A stretch of DNA of 64,000 nucleotides, from the NCBI RefSeq assembly GCF_031181385.1, contig NZ_JAPSKV010000002.1, positions 310,001 to 374,000 on the forward strand. Direction: 5' to 3'. The position numbers were made by a program, and so were the translations under genes. The first letter of the stretch is position 1. Every line of letters begins with the position of its first letter. The stretch is from Fredinandcohnia onubensis. GTDB taxonomy: Bacteria > Bacillota > Bacilli > Bacillales > Bacillaceae_L. The notes beneath the pieces are model-generated. The model made no database searches. It saw only the letters and a list, made by a program, of their open reading frames with translations, and had not been told where the DNA came from. Positions 8,684 through 17,606 of this stretch are shown here, in pieces.

Positions 8684-9265
8684 TTACACTTCCCCATTTA
8701 AAATTGGTTTTAAGATAAATTCAACATGAGACTCCGCTAGTGTTTTTACATCATGATATGATTGGTTGCTTCTACAATAATGCGTAACAAAACCATGAAT
8801 CGATAAGAAAATGGACCAAATATCCTGGATACTTGTTTTATGGTTACTTAAACTTGAAATTGCATTTGCAAACATTCCATAGCTTTCGAGTGGTTCCTGT
8901 TGAATACAGCTTTTTACCTCTTCATCATTAATTAAAAACATTAATTCATATTGGCTTTTATTTGAAAGCCCAAATTCAATATACCCTAATAAAATTTTCT
9001 TCACTTTCTCTTCTGGTGGTAAATTCTGATTCATGATTTGCTGTAAAACACCGTTAAGCATGTCAAAGTCCTGTACAACCATCGCATAAAATAAATCAGC
9101 TTTATTTTTAAAATGATAATATATCGCGCCATGGCTATATTTTAATTCATTTGCAATTTGACGCATTGAAACATGTTGGTAACCCTTTTTAACAAATAAT
9201 TCATGGGCAACATCCATTATTTTTTCTCGGGATAATTCCTCTTGAACCTGTTTTCTTGGTGACAT
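8684..9265 (-). CDS. TetR/AcrR family regulator
   Basis: The protein has the N-terminal TetR helix-turn-helix: SREKIMDVAHELFVKKGYQH, then VSMRQIANELKYSHGAIYYHFKNKADLF. A variable ligand-binding C-terminal half follows. The ATG at 9265 (MSPRKQVQEEL) is preferred, with AGGAGA 10 nt upstream. The longer GTG frame from 9292 would start inside the predicted operator. The total is 193 residues. It likely represses itself and the downstream epimerase gene in response to an unknown small molecule. Confidence 0.88.
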   Translation of the reverse strand: MSPRKQVQEELSREKIMDVAHELFVKKGYQHVSMRQIANELKYSHGAIYYHFKNKADLFYAMVVQDFDMLNGVLQQIMNQNLPPEEKVKKILLGYIEFGLSNKSQYELMFLINDEEVKSCIQQEPLESYGMFANAISSLSNHKTSIQDIWSIFLSIHGFVTHYCRSNQSYHDVKTLAESHVEFILKPILNGEV

Positions 9266-9284
9266 TAATAATAGATCTCCTTTA

Positions 9285-9301
9285 TTAACCACTGTTCAAT
9301 A
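9285..9301. promoter_or_regulatory. Probable TetR operator at the TetR gene
   Basis: TTAACCACTGTTCAATA lies just upstream of the regulator's ribosome binding site and repeats the 8642 site with two differences, which suggests autoregulation. Confidence 0.55.
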
Positions 9302-9367
9302 ATAAATATATTCCAGTTTCAACCAGATGTCAATCTGTCATGCACATTTTTATATAATTGCAATACA

Positions 9368-9396
9368 ATATAAAAGCGGACCCTATACGAGTCCGC
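9368..9396 (-). terminator. Terminator of the TerC-family gene
   Basis: GCGGAC (9376-9381) pairs with GTCCGC (9391-9396), followed on the minus strand by TTTTAT. Confidence 0.75.
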
Positions 9397-9402
9397 CTTC
9401 GA

Positions 9403-10113
9403 TTATTCTGCTTTACTTAAAACTTGCTTTTCTTGCTGCTCTTCAGCTTCATTTGCAGCTTTTTTCTGTTTCATACGTCCAATTGCTACAACTGCAGCAA
9501 CTACGAGTAACTCAAAACCATACTTTACAAATCCATTACTAAATACTGAACTTAAGAAAGGTTCTGCAACAATCATCTTAGATGCAGTCCAAGCTAATAT
9601 AGCGGCACCAATTGTAATGATGATTGGGAAACGATCAATTAGCTTAATAAATAAGGTACTTCCCCAAACCATAATTGGAACTGAAATTATTAATCCTAGT
9701 ACAACTAGTAAGAAGTTACCATGAGCAGCACCAGCAACTGCTAATACATTATCAAGACCCATTAGAGCGTCAGCAATGATAATCGTCCGAATAGCTGCCC
9801 AGAAGCTACCAACAGCTTTTATTTCATGGCCCTTGTCATCTACTAAAAGTTTATATGCAATCCACACAAGAAGAATACCACCAACAAGTCGTAATCCTTG
9901 GATTTCAAGAAGCCAAACTACTGCTAATGTCGCTGCAGCTCTTATGACGATTGCACCTACAGTTCCCCAAATAATTGCTTTTTTCTGTTGTTCTTTTGGT
10001 AAATTTCTTGCTGCTAAGCCAATAACAATGGCATTATCCCCCGCTAATACTAAATCAATCGCAATAATAATTAAGAGTGCGGAAAAAAACTCTGCGCTTA
10101 AGAATTCCATCAA
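9403..10113 (-). CDS. TerC family membrane protein, probable Mn exporter (YkoY-like)
   Basis: This 236-residue integral membrane protein of the TerC/YjbE/YkoY family has about seven hydrophobic segments. Two family motifs carry membrane aspartates, IAIDLVLAGDNAIVIGLAAR near residue 20 and ADALMGLDNVLAVAGAA near residue 115, which are thought to bind metal. YkoY/YceF-type proteins are linked to Mn(II) efflux or metalation of exported proteins. It is downstream of a yybP-ykoY Mn riboswitch (10416-10512) and a FbpB-like small gene, which supports a manganese role. The C-terminus is charged (KQKKAANEAEEQQEKQ). Confidence 0.88.
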   Translation of the reverse strand: MMEFLSAEFFSALLIIIAIDLVLAGDNAIVIGLAARNLPKEQQKKAIIWGTVGAIVIRAAATLAVVWLLEIQGLRLVGGILLVWIAYKLLVDDKGHEIKAVGSFWAAIRTIIIADALMGLDNVLAVAGAAHGNFLLVVLGLIISVPIMVWGSTLFIKLIDRFPIIITIGAAILAWTASKMIVAEPFLSSVFSNGFVKYGFELLVVAAVVAIGRMKQKKAANEAEEQQEKQVLSKAE

Positions 10114-10183
10114 AGATCTCCCTTCTATTTTTCTTTTATTCTATAAAATTAGGAAAAACAAAATTGCCCTTCACTAGAATAAA

Positions 10184-10321
10184 CTACTTGATTAATGCCA
10201 TATGTTTATCATCTAGACGTTTTTCAATCTTTTCGAGTTCTTTCTTGTCTTTCAAAATCTCTTCTTTGTTCTTTTTTATTAAGTCCTCAATTGATACTGT
10301 TTCTATCTTTCTCTTAAGCAT
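10184..10321 (-). CDS. FbpB-like small basic protein, 45 aa
   Basis: The start at 10321 (MLKRKIETVSIEDLIKKNKE) is preceded by GAGGTGAGAAGAGG. The helical pattern L-NKEEIL-DK-ELE-IE-R-DDK matches the Fur-regulated basic protein (FbpB) family, which helps iron-sparing small RNAs in B. subtilis. An upstream extension to 10372 would start inside the riboswitch terminator and is rejected. Here the gene sits between an Mn riboswitch and a terC-type gene, so its expression should follow manganese, an unusual setting for this family. Confidence 0.7.
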   Translation of the reverse strand: MLKRKIETVSIEDLIKKNKEEILKDKKELEKIEKRLDDKHMALIK

Positions 10322-10349
10322 TCCTCTTCTCACCTCACTGCTCTTTGTA

Positions 10350-10390
10350 CTAAAAACAAAAATGACCTTCACCTCATGAGGTAAAGGTCA
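10350..10390 (-). terminator. Riboswitch expression-platform terminator
   Basis: TGACCTTCACCTC (10363-10375) pairs with GAGGTAAAGGTCA (10378-10390), followed on the minus strand by TTTTTGTTTTT. Upstream, GGTAGAGGTC (minus strand, about 10398-10409) can pair either with the aptamer's GACCUUUACC or with the identical GACCUUUACC of this terminator, giving a switchable antiterminator. Confidence 0.85.
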
Positions 10391-10415
10391 TAAATATAGA
10401 CCTCTACCGTAATCT

Positions 10416-10512
10416 GGTAAAGGTCTTGCTAACAACGTTAGTTGCCAACAAAGCCGAGAGTGGCGACACTCTGAAATGACGACTTTGCTGTAAAAGCTAC
10501 TCCCCTTTAGGA
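10416..10512 (-). ncRNA. yybP-ykoY manganese riboswitch
   Basis: On the minus strand the conserved 5' segment CUAAAGGGGAGUAGC is followed by a hairpin arm containing GCCACUCUCGGCUUUG, and by the conserved 3' segment UUAGCAAGACCUUUACC. P1 is UAAAGG pairing with CCUUUA. These are the hallmark sequences of the Mn(II)-sensing yybP-ykoY aptamer, normally an ON switch. The terminator at 10350-10390 and the duplicated GACCUUUACC provide the switch for the FbpB-like gene and the TerC-family gene downstream. Confidence 0.93.
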
Positions 10513-10576
10513 GAACACTATTCACAATATTTATTATATAATCAATATTACACATTGTTTATATTTTTGTCAACGA

Positions 10577-11395
10577 TTATCTTATATTTTTTCCATAAAA
10601 GATTTCATCCATTTCTGTAATCAACTTTTCAGCAATCACTAATTCCTCTTCTGGTGTCAGTTTTTCTCTTGTATCACTAAAAAATAAATAGTGTTCCAAG
10701 TCAAATTCCTTCAATTTGCATTTCGTGTGAAAAATGTTTTCCTGATACACATTCACATCAATCATGTGATACATTTCCTGAATATCTTCCGGTATATAAT
10801 TTTGTATCGAATTTATTTCATGATCTATAAATAGTTTATGTCCTGTCACATCTCTTGTGAATCCGCGAACACGATAATCAATCGTCATCACATCGGTTTC
10901 GAACGATTGAATCATATAATTTAACGCTTTTAGAGGGGATATTTCTCCACAGGTCGAAACATCGATGTCCGCCCGAAAAGTGCTAATCCCTTCATCTGGG
11001 TGAGATTCCGGATAGGTATGAACCGTTATGTGACTTTTGTCCATTTGTGCAACGACTGATCCTGGGATTGGACCAGGAGACTCTTCAAAGACATCCTTTG
11101 TTGGATCATTTACTGGTCCCTCTGATACTAAAATCGTGACACTCGCTCCTTGGGGAACGTAATCCTGTTTTGCGACATTCAAAATATTTGCCCCAATAAT
11201 ATCGGCAACATTACTTAGGATCTCGGTTAATCGATCGGCATTATAGACATCATCAATATATTCAATATACGCATCTCGTTCTTCTTGAGAACTTGTATAG
11301 CAAATATCATACATATTAAAGCTTAACGATTTAGTAAGATTATTGAAACCATGTAGGTCTAATATCTGGTTCGAATTCATCTCCATATGTTTCAT
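10577..11395 (-). CDS. speD: S-adenosylmethionine decarboxylase proenzyme (E. coli-type)
   Basis: This 272-residue pyruvoyl enzyme decarboxylates S-adenosylmethionine for spermidine synthesis. The self-cleavage site is in [17 protein letters not shown], where Ser121 becomes the pyruvoyl group. [20 protein letters not shown] supplies the catalytic cysteine (Cys149) and the dimer contact. This is the long class typified by E. coli SpeD, distinct from the short SpeH form of B. subtilis. The gene stands alone, with a hairpin terminator-like structure in its upstream region (11496-11513). Confidence 0.95.
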   Translation of the reverse strand: MKHMEMNSNQILDLHGFNNLTKSLSFNMYDICYTSSQEERDAYIEYIDDVYNADRLTEILSNVADIIGANILNVAKQDYVPQGASVTILVSEGPVNDPTKDVFEESPGPIPGSVVAQMDKSHITVHTYPESHPDEGISTFRADIDVSTCGEISPLKALNYMIQSFETDVMTIDYRVRGFTRDVTGHKLFIDHEINSIQNYIPEDIQEMYHMIDVNVYQENIFHTKCKLKEFDLEHYLFFSDTREKLTPEEELVIAEKLITEMDEIFYGKNIR

Positions 11396-11486
11396 CTACT
11401 TCTCCCCCTTATATTATTTTTTCCATATTTTTATATTGGTTGATTCGTGGAAATCTATGCACGTTAATGAGATTTTTCATTTTGCG

Positions 11487-11513
11487 CAAAAAAAATCCGG
11501 CTAAAAAGCCGGA
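11487..11513 (-). terminator. Terminator hairpin upstream of speD
   Basis: TCCGGCT (11496-11502) pairs with AGCCGGA (11507-11513), then TTTTTTTT on the minus strand. No minus-strand gene lies upstream, so it either ends an unannotated short RNA or attenuates a long speD leader. Confidence 0.75.
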
Positions 11514-11648
11514 CACTGTAACGATATGATCATTTAAAAGGGGGGTATGAAAAAGCTTATCTTTTCCATGTCTTAATCTTACGTTGTAAATATGAACAAA
11601 CTATGAATAAAGAATTAAGTTTCTATTAAATCTTCTTTTAGCTCTATA

Positions 11649-11778
11649 ACATAGATAATCATTTGATTAGAACATACCCAAATAGCAATCTTTGCACACT
11701 TTTTAAGCAATTCATACACATTTTTGAGTATCCTTGCTATGGTACACTCAATTTTGAAACCGCTTTATTGTTGAATAT
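11649..11778 (+). promoter_or_regulatory. Promoter region of the AraC gene (copy A of a duplicated block)
   Basis: This 130-bp block is nearly collinear with 12799-12929 upstream of the pectinase gene. Shared landmarks in order are ACATAGATAATCATTT, two AGCAA half-sites 22 bp apart flanking GCAYACTTTT, TATGKTACACT (a likely extended -10 TACACT), TTTTGWAACCG, and TTGAATAT. No good -35 is visible, as expected of an activator-dependent promoter. The AGCAA direct repeats are the natural candidates for AraC binding. Confidence 0.75.
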
Positions 11779-11813
11779 ATCAGCATTCTAGTTAAAAAGG
11801 TAGGTGTAGAAAA

Positions 11814-12692
11814 ATGAGAGTTTATCATGATAAATTGTTTAGCAAAAAATTTAAGAGGCCGAAGTTTACCATTCAACATAAAGCAGATCGGAAAACAGCT
11901 TCTAACTTTCACTCTCATTCGGGTTTTGAAATCGTGTGGCTCCAAAAAGGAGAAGCCACATACATTTTTGAAGAAAAAGTCTTTCGTATAACAAAAGGAC
12001 AAATTTTATTTTTTAAGAGTACTGATTTTCACAAAGTTAAATTACATGAAGGTGTGCCTTATGAACGAGTTGTTACTCTATTCTCAGAAGACTTTCTAAA
12101 GTTTAAACATCCGATTTTCGAGAAATTTAAAAGCTTTTTGGATAATCTCCCTTCCCCTCAATATGTTTTGAATGTACAAGCCTGGAAGGAAGAACAACTT
12201 CAGCAAATCGTCGATCATTTATTATTTGAGCAAGAGAATGAAGATCTCTGGGAAAAGGAGGCAGCACTAGAATTATATCTCCTCGAACTTCTACTATTTT
12301 TATGCAGAGAAATTCAGTCATCCTTTGCGCAGAATTCTCATTTAATTGTAAAGCGCGACTCTCGAAAAGTAGAAATGCTTGAACGTATCTTAAAGGAAAT
12401 TAATGAAATCTGGAACACGGATTGGCGTCTTGATACACTAGCTCAAACTTTACATCTAAATAAATATTACCTTTGCCTTTTCTTTAAAAAAGAATTTGGC
12501 CTTACCATCCACGATTACATACTTCAAAGAAGAATTTATGAAGCGAAAAAACTACTTATTTTAACGAGTTCTCCTGTAAATCAGGTATCCGAAAAAGTAG
12601 GTTTTTCCTCCCCTTCGAGTTTTATCAGAAGCTTCAAACAACAAGTCAGTATGACCCCAAAACAATATCGAACAAATACCCATATCCTCTAA
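11814..12692 (+). CDS. AraC family regulator, probable activator of the pectinase
   Basis: The 292-residue protein has an N-terminal cupin sugar-sensing domain (SNFHSHSGFEIVWLQKGEAT, residues 30-110) and a C-terminal double helix-turn-helix (residues 195-290; TLAQTLHLNKYYLCLFFKKEFG and VSEKVGFSSPSSFIRSFKQQ). The family activates carbohydrate genes. The adjacent downstream pectinase gene and the shared 130-bp promoter block argue that it controls itself and the pectinase, with a pectin breakdown product as likely ligand. Confidence 0.92.
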   Translation: MRVYHDKLFSKKFKRPKFTIQHKADRKTASNFHSHSGFEIVWLQKGEATYIFEEKVFRITKGQILFFKSTDFHKVKLHEGVPYERVVTLFSEDFLKFKHPIFEKFKSFLDNLPSPQYVLNVQAWKEEQLQQIVDHLLFEQENEDLWEKEAALELYLLELLLFLCREIQSSFAQNSHLIVKRDSRKVEMLERILKEINEIWNTDWRLDTLAQTLHLNKYYLCLFFKKEFGLTIHDYILQRRIYEAKKLLILTSSPVNQVSEKVGFSSPSSFIRSFKQQVSMTPKQYRTNTHIL

Positions 12693-12740
12693 CATTAGAT
12701 TGAGGATAATATCTTAAAGAATGAATAATAGTCATACGAA

Positions 12741-12767
12741 GTGAGAGGGTCCCCCTCTCTTTTTTTA
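12741..12767 (+). terminator. Terminator of the AraC gene
   Basis: GAGAGGG (12743-12749) pairs with CCCTCTC (12753-12759), followed by eight Ts. Confidence 0.9.
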
Positions 12768-12798
12768 ACGCCTTCTTCTTTCGCACTCCTATCCCATT

Positions 12799-12929
12799 AC
12801 ATAGATAATCATTTAGTAAGGATTTCCCTTTTTAGCAACATCGGCATACTTTTATAGCAATATGTTGCTATAGATTGATATCAAGCTTATGTTACACTCT
12901 CTTTTGTAACCGTTTTATTATTTGAATAT
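12799..12929 (+). promoter_or_regulatory. Promoter region of the pectinase gene (copy B of the duplicated block)
   Basis: It parallels 11649-11778 over its whole length, with identical ACATAGATAATCATTT, AGCAA half-sites about 22 bp apart, TATGTTACACT and TTTGAATAT. The 5' untranslated leader is longer here (about 105 nt against about 36 nt for the AraC gene). Confidence 0.75.
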
Positions 12930-13034
12930 TCAGATGGTTCTTTCGACCTATTATGGAGGTGAGTCATTTTTACTAGAAATTAAATTACTAGTTTTGTTTA
13001 CTACTTATTGTTTATAGAAAGGAGATTTTAATGA

Positions 13035-16000
13035 ATGAGTACAATTAAACGTTACTTTTATTTGAAATTGGTAGTTTTGCTGACATTCACAAGTTTATTT
13101 TCTACCGTTTCTATTACTCCTGTTCATGCTGAAGAAACGGACGCATCCACCTTCCTTTTTGAGGCAGACTTTAATAATGACACCACTGGGGAACATCCCA
13201 CAGGATTTGTTGTATCTGAAAGTGGTGGAACCATTCAAGTAACAGAGGTTCCCGACGCCACGAACAAAAGTGTATTTTTAGATGATAAAAGCGATTCAGC
13301 TGACGTTAATCTAAGCAAATCCTTCGAGGAGCTTGTAGGTGTCGTTACTGTACAAATGAAATTTATGCAACCACAGTATACGAGCTCCACAAAGGTAATG
13401 AGAGTAAAAGGAGACAAAACTCCTCTCATTATTGAAACGAAAGACAATAACATATCATATCGTACTGGCAGCACCTATGCACCGTTAGTCCCTCTTGAGG
13501 AAAATGTGTGGTATGACATCAAGACTGAAATCGATTTAAATAATCAAACAGCAAATGTTTATATCAATGGAGAACTTAAGTTAGAGAACGCTAAGTTAAA
13601 TGAACCTGCTACAAAAATAAGTTATTTTGAAACATTCACACCTGGAAGTAAAGCATTAGGACATTATGTAGATGATATTAAAATTTCTGGTTCATTCCTT
13701 GAGGCTAACAATGAAGAACCTACAGATCCTGAGGATCCCGCTGAGCCGACTCCTCCTACTGAACCAGGTGCAGGTGGAATCTATGAAGCGGAAAATGGAA
13801 AGTTAGTAAATGCAATCATAGACAACAAACATCCTGGGTTTACGGGAACTGGGTTTGTAGATATGGTACCGAATGCACCGGGCGGATCCATCGAATGGAA
13901 GGTAGATGTTCCTGTAGATGGAGAGTATACCTTAGATTTCCGCTATGCCCATGGTGGGACAGACGAACGTCCTTCAGAAATTAAAGTTAATGGAGAAATT
14001 GTTGAACCTAAACTTGCATTTAATCCAACAGGTGGTTGGGCGAATTGGATATACACTTCAACCAAGGCTAACTTAAAAGCAGGTGAAAACGTCATCGTAG
14101 CTTCCGGTGTTGGGTCAAGTGGAGGTGCGAATATCGACCATCTGAAAATTTATACAGAAGTTGATCAAACCTATGAAGCAGAAGATGCCCTACTTGATGA
14201 AACAGGGGTCATCATCGATAATCAGCATACTGGGTTTACAGGAACAGGCTTTATTGATTTTAAACCAAATCAGCCTTATAGCTGGGTTGAGTGGACAGTG
14301 AATGTTCCAACTGATGGAGATTACTTCCTTGACTTTAGATACGCGTCCGGTGGAACTGATGCAAGACCAGCAGAGATTAAAGTAAATGATGAAGTAGTTG
14401 CAGAATCATTAGCTTTTGATCCAACTGGTGCATGGACAACATGGGTATACACTTCCACAAAAGCTAACTTAAAAGCCGGCGAAAACAAGATACGCGCAAC
14501 TGGTGTTGGCGCTAGTGGTGGCGCAAATATTGACCATTTACGAATCCATAATAAAGAATCTGGGTCTGATGAAGGTCCTATCGAAATTGAGGACTCTGAA
14601 TTAAAGGATATTGTTAGCGGACTTTACTTGAAAAAGTTAAATGAGTTGGGAGTAATCGTTGAAAACCAGCCTGAAGATAACGATTCTATTACAAGACTTG
14701 AATTCATGTCTTTAATAAATAGTAAACTTGGATTAGTTAAAGAAGAACAATTCAAGGGATTGAGCACTGAATCTATGGTTTGGGAAGTTTCTCTAAATGA
14801 GTGGTACTCGTATATTCTAGCTGCTGCTAAACAAGCTGGTTATATGAATGACCTTGTGAATAATGGAAAGATTCAACCTAACAAGACCCTTAAGAAAAAG
14901 GAAGCTTTAAAAATTATTCAGGAGCTAAACGGCTCCTCAACGAATGCAGATAATAACAAAGATCTTACATGGGGGGAAGCTAAGAATCTCGTTAATTCCC
15001 TTCCTTCAGGAGAAAAAAGTAAGACAGTACAAATCGCGGATGTTCATGCCATTTCAAGCAATCTTATTGCTGTTACATTAAATAGTACTTTTGATGAATT
15101 TGATTTCTCTGATATTAATGTGGTTTACCCAACTGGCAATTGGGCGACTCTAAGCCCTATCTTTAAGAATCTTAGAATTGACAAGGCCGCAAAAGGTAAA
15201 AATAAATTTGGTCAAACGGTCCTTATTTTAAATAGTTTGGATGAGTTAAATCAAAACGGGCAGTATATCGTAGAGTCTGAGAAATTTACTTTTAAAGGCG
15301 ATTTAAACGACGCAATTCGTAAAGCAGATAATCTATTAACCTGGCAAATGGAACACGGTGGTTGGACAAAGAACTGGCCACATATTTATGAACGTCCATG
15401 GGATGGTAAAGAACCGCGTTCAGAATGGGTAGCAAATGGTGTTGAATTAGGAACGATTGATAATGATGCAACGATTAAGGAAATTCTTTTCTTAGCCGAA
15501 GTATACCGTGAAACTGGTGATGAAAAATACAAAGATAGCATTGAAAAAGGCTTTGAATTCTTGTTCCAATTACAATATGACACAGGTGGATTCGCTCAGG
15601 TTTATCCTAGACGCGGCAACTACTCTGACTATGTCACATTTAATGATGAAGCGATGATTAATGTCTTGGAGATGATGGATGATGTTGTCGAAAAGAGATA
15701 TCCATTCGATTCAGATGTAATAAATGATTCTTATGTTAAAAGAATCAAACTATCCATTAAGAGTGGTATTGATTATATCTTACAGGCACAAATCAAATTC
15801 TCTGATGGAACGTTAACTGCTTGGGGTGCTCAGCATGATCCATATACGTTTGAACCTCAAAAAGCACGTGCATATGAGCATGCTTCAGTTTCAGGTCAAG
15901 AATCTGTCGGAATCATAAGATTCCTTATGTCTCGTCCACAAACTGACGAAATGAAGAAATCGGTTCGTGCTGCACTAGAGTGGCTAGATGAGGTTAAACT

Positions 16001-17381
16001 TGAAAATACGCGATATGTAAGTGGTGATCCAAATAATGTGTATTTTGTAGAAGATCCGAATTCAACGGCATGGTACAGATTTTATGAGATTGATACCAAC
16101 CGTGGAATCTTCTCAGGCCGCGATGGTGTCATTAAATACGACATTATGGAAATTGAAGAAGAAAGACGAAATGGCTATTCTTGGGGCGGTCATTGGGGTA
16201 CGAAATTATTAAGTACCGCTGAAGAAACTGGCTATTTTACAAATAACGTATATGTTCAGGTTGTTGGTAGTAACACCAAGGATGTATATGATAGACAATT
16301 AGAAGATGGTGATATCAAAGTTGTGAAAAGCCTAGAAAAACAGATTAACCAAATTGAAAATGAAATTTTTGTTGCTAAAGATGGAACTGGAGACTATACA
16401 ACAGTCCAAGCAGCAATTGACGCAATTCCTGCAAACAATACAACTCCAATCACAATTTTTATCAAAAATGGGGTCTACAAAGAAGTTGTTACTGTACCGA
16501 ATACTAAACCATTTATTACGATAATTGGTGAAGATCCGGAACACACAGTGGTTACATTCGATAACTTTGCAGGTAGAGATAATGGTGTTGGCGGAACTCT
16601 TGGTACAAGCGGAAGTGCTAGTGTGTATTTTCGAGCAAATGATTTTAGAGTAGAAAATGTAACATTCGAAAACTCTTTTGATGAAAGCTCCACAGATGTG
16701 AGTGGAAAACAAGCTGTTGCCGTATATGCTGCTGGGGAACGTCAATATTTTAAAAATGTAAGATTCATAGGTAATCAGGATACATTATATGTTCACTCTG
16801 GAACACAATACTATAATCAAGTGTATGTTGAGGGCGATGTCGATTTCATCTTCGGTGCAGCGCGTGCTGTTTTTGAGGATTCTGTCATTCACTCACTTGA
16901 CCGTGGTTCAAACTCAAATAATGGATATATCACGGCTGCTAGTACATTAATCACAGACCCATATGGTATTTTGATTAAGGATAGTAAACTAACTAGTGAT
17001 GCCCCTGCTGGTACTGTATATTTAGGTAGACCTTGGCCTGCTGGTGGCAATCCGAATGCGATAGGTAGTGTGGTCATTATGAATAGTGAACTTGGTGACC
17101 ATATTAAGACAGAGGGTTGGACATCCATGAGTGGTTTAAATCCAGAAGATGCCAGATTGTTTGAATATAAAAACTACGGCCCAGGTGCTGCAATCAATGA
17201 ATCAAGAAGACAGCTTACAGATGAAGAAGCTGCTAACTGGACAGTACAAAACGTATTAGATGGTTGGGATCCTTCTGAGGTTGAAGGTTGTAAGAATCCA
17301 GGAAATGGACCTAAGAAAGAGAAAGGGCCAAAACCTGGGAATAATCCAACACCAGGATATTGCAAAAAAGCTGGGAATTAA
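13035..17381 (+). CDS. Secreted multidomain pectinase: CBM-CBM-PL10 pectate lyase-CE8 pectin methylesterase
   Basis: This 1448-residue exported enzyme has a signal peptide (residues 1-32, ending near PVHAEE). A LamG/jelly-roll-like domain (about 40-225) and a Pro/Thr linker follow. Two tandem CBM35/CBM6-like modules (about 250-375 and 380-505) share GGANIDHL(K/R)I ends. Next come an SLH-like region (about 520-640), a PL10 pectate lyase domain (about 755-1090; MEHGGWTKNWP, WVANGVELGTIDNDAT), and a CE8 methylesterase (about 1110-1415; catalytic QAVA, GNQDTL, VDFIFG, YLGRPW). The C-terminus is a Pro/Gly/Lys tail. De-esterification and lyase cleavage of pectin are thus joined in one chain. The ATG at 13035 overlaps a better-spaced ATG at 13031 in another frame that encodes only 5 codons. 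Confidence 0.92.
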   Translation: MSTIKRYFYLKLVVLLTFTSLFSTVSITPVHAEETDASTFLFEADFNNDTTGEHPTGFVVSESGGTIQVTEVPDATNKSVFLDDKSDSADVNLSKSFEELVGVVTVQMKFMQPQYTSSTKVMRVKGDKTPLIIETKDNNISYRTGSTYAPLVPLEENVWYDIKTEIDLNNQTANVYINGELKLENAKLNEPATKISYFETFTPGSKALGHYVDDIKISGSFLEANNEEPTDPEDPAEPTPPTEPGAGGIYEAENGKLVNAIIDNKHPGFTGTGFVDMVPNAPGGSIEWKVDVPVDGEYTLDFRYAHGGTDERPSEIKVNGEIVEPKLAFNPTGGWANWIYTSTKANLKAGENVIVASGVGSSGGANIDHLKIYTEVDQTYEAEDALLDETGVIIDNQHTGFTGTGFIDFKPNQPYSWVEWTVNVPTDGDYFLDFRYASGGTDARPAEIKVNDEVVAESLAFDPTGAWTTWVYTSTKANLKAGENKIRATGVGASGGANIDHLRIHNKESGSDEGPIEIEDSELKDIVSGLYLKKLNELGVIVENQPEDNDSITRLEFMSLINSKLGLVKEEQFKGLSTESMVWEVSLNEWYSYILAAAKQAGYMNDLVNNGKIQPNKTLKKKEALKIIQELNGSSTNADNNKDLTWGEAKNLVNSLPSGEKSKTVQIADVHAISSNLIAVTLNSTFDEFDFSDINVVYPTGNWATLSPIFKNLRIDKAAKGKNKFGQTVLILNSLDELNQNGQYIVESEKFTFKGDLNDAIRKADNLLTWQMEHGGWTKNWPHIYERPWDGKEPRSEWVANGVELGTIDNDATIKEILFLAEVYRETGDEKYKDSIEKGFEFLFQLQYDTGGFAQVYPRRGNYSDYVTFNDEAMINVLEMMDDVVEKRYPFDSDVINDSYVKRIKLSIKSGIDYILQAQIKFSDGTLTAWGAQHDPYTFEPQKARAYEHASVSGQESVGIIRFLMSRPQTDEMKKSVRAALEWLDEVKLENTRYVSGDPNNVYFVEDPNSTAWYRFYEIDTNRGIFSGRDGVIKYDIMEIEEERRNGYSWGGHWGTKLLSTAEETGYFTNNVYVQVVGSNTKDVYDRQLEDGDIKVVKSLEKQINQIENEIFVAKDGTGDYTTVQAAIDAIPANNTTPITIFIKNGVYKEVVTVPNTKPFITIIGEDPEHTVVTFDNFAGRDNGVGGTLGTSGSASVYFRANDFRVENVTFENSFDESSTDVSGKQAVAVYAAGERQYFKNVRFIGNQDTLYVHSGTQYYNQVYVEGDVDFIFGAARAVFEDSVIHSLDRGSNSNNGYITAASTLITDPYGILIKDSKLTSDAPAGTVYLGRPWPAGGNPNAIGSVVIMNSELGDHIKTEGWTSMSGLNPEDARLFEYKNYGPGAAINESRRQLTDEEAANWTVQNVLDGWDPSEVEGCKNPGNGPKKEKGPKPGNNPTPGYCKKAGN

Positions 17382-17431
17382 GCTGAAATCGTGGACTTAA
17401 GCTTCCAATATAGTTTATTAGCTTCACAGGA

Positions 17432-17458
17432 AAAGAGAGGGTCTCCCCTCTCTTTTTA
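17432..17458 (+). terminator. Terminator of the pectinase gene
   Basis: AGAGAGGG (17434-17441) pairs with CCCTCTCT (17446-17453), then TTTTT. It resembles the AraC gene terminator. Confidence 0.9.
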
Positions 17459-17459
17459 A

Positions 17460-17606
17460 TCATGCATACGCCTTATTTTCTTCCTCATTCTTAAAAAAGC
17501 TCTTCATTGCATGGAATACATCTGCTTTTTGTTTTAAAATATAGTACCTAAATCTTTCATCCTCAATGTTTTTATAGGCTGACATAAGGGTCGAATGACG
17601 ATTATA
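17460..17606 (-). pseudogene. yhbH: yhbH 3' fragment, separated from its 5' part by the prophage
   Basis: The minus strand encodes 48 residues, beginning [18 protein letters not shown] and ending [12 protein letters not shown], then TGA. It has no start or ribosome binding site. This is the C-terminus of the YhbH/UPF0229 family, where [14 protein letters not shown] is a conserved stretch. The 5' part (54383-55417) ends GYGEVNQ just before the matching core, so the two pieces join in frame to 393 residues, matching the 392 of B. subtilis YhbH. In the integrated state this piece is not translated. Upstream it runs into phage sequence with an in-frame stop after four codons. Confidence 0.95.

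Noticed and set aside
11649-11664. Fur box in ACATAGATAATCATTT
   Set aside because: Only half of a Fur site is present, and the same sequence recurs only as part of the larger AraC/pectinase block.
17460-17606. The left fragment as the C-terminus of ComK, a known serine-integrase target
   Set aside because: It continues GYGEVNQ of the yhbH 5' part exactly in frame and gives the right YhbH length.
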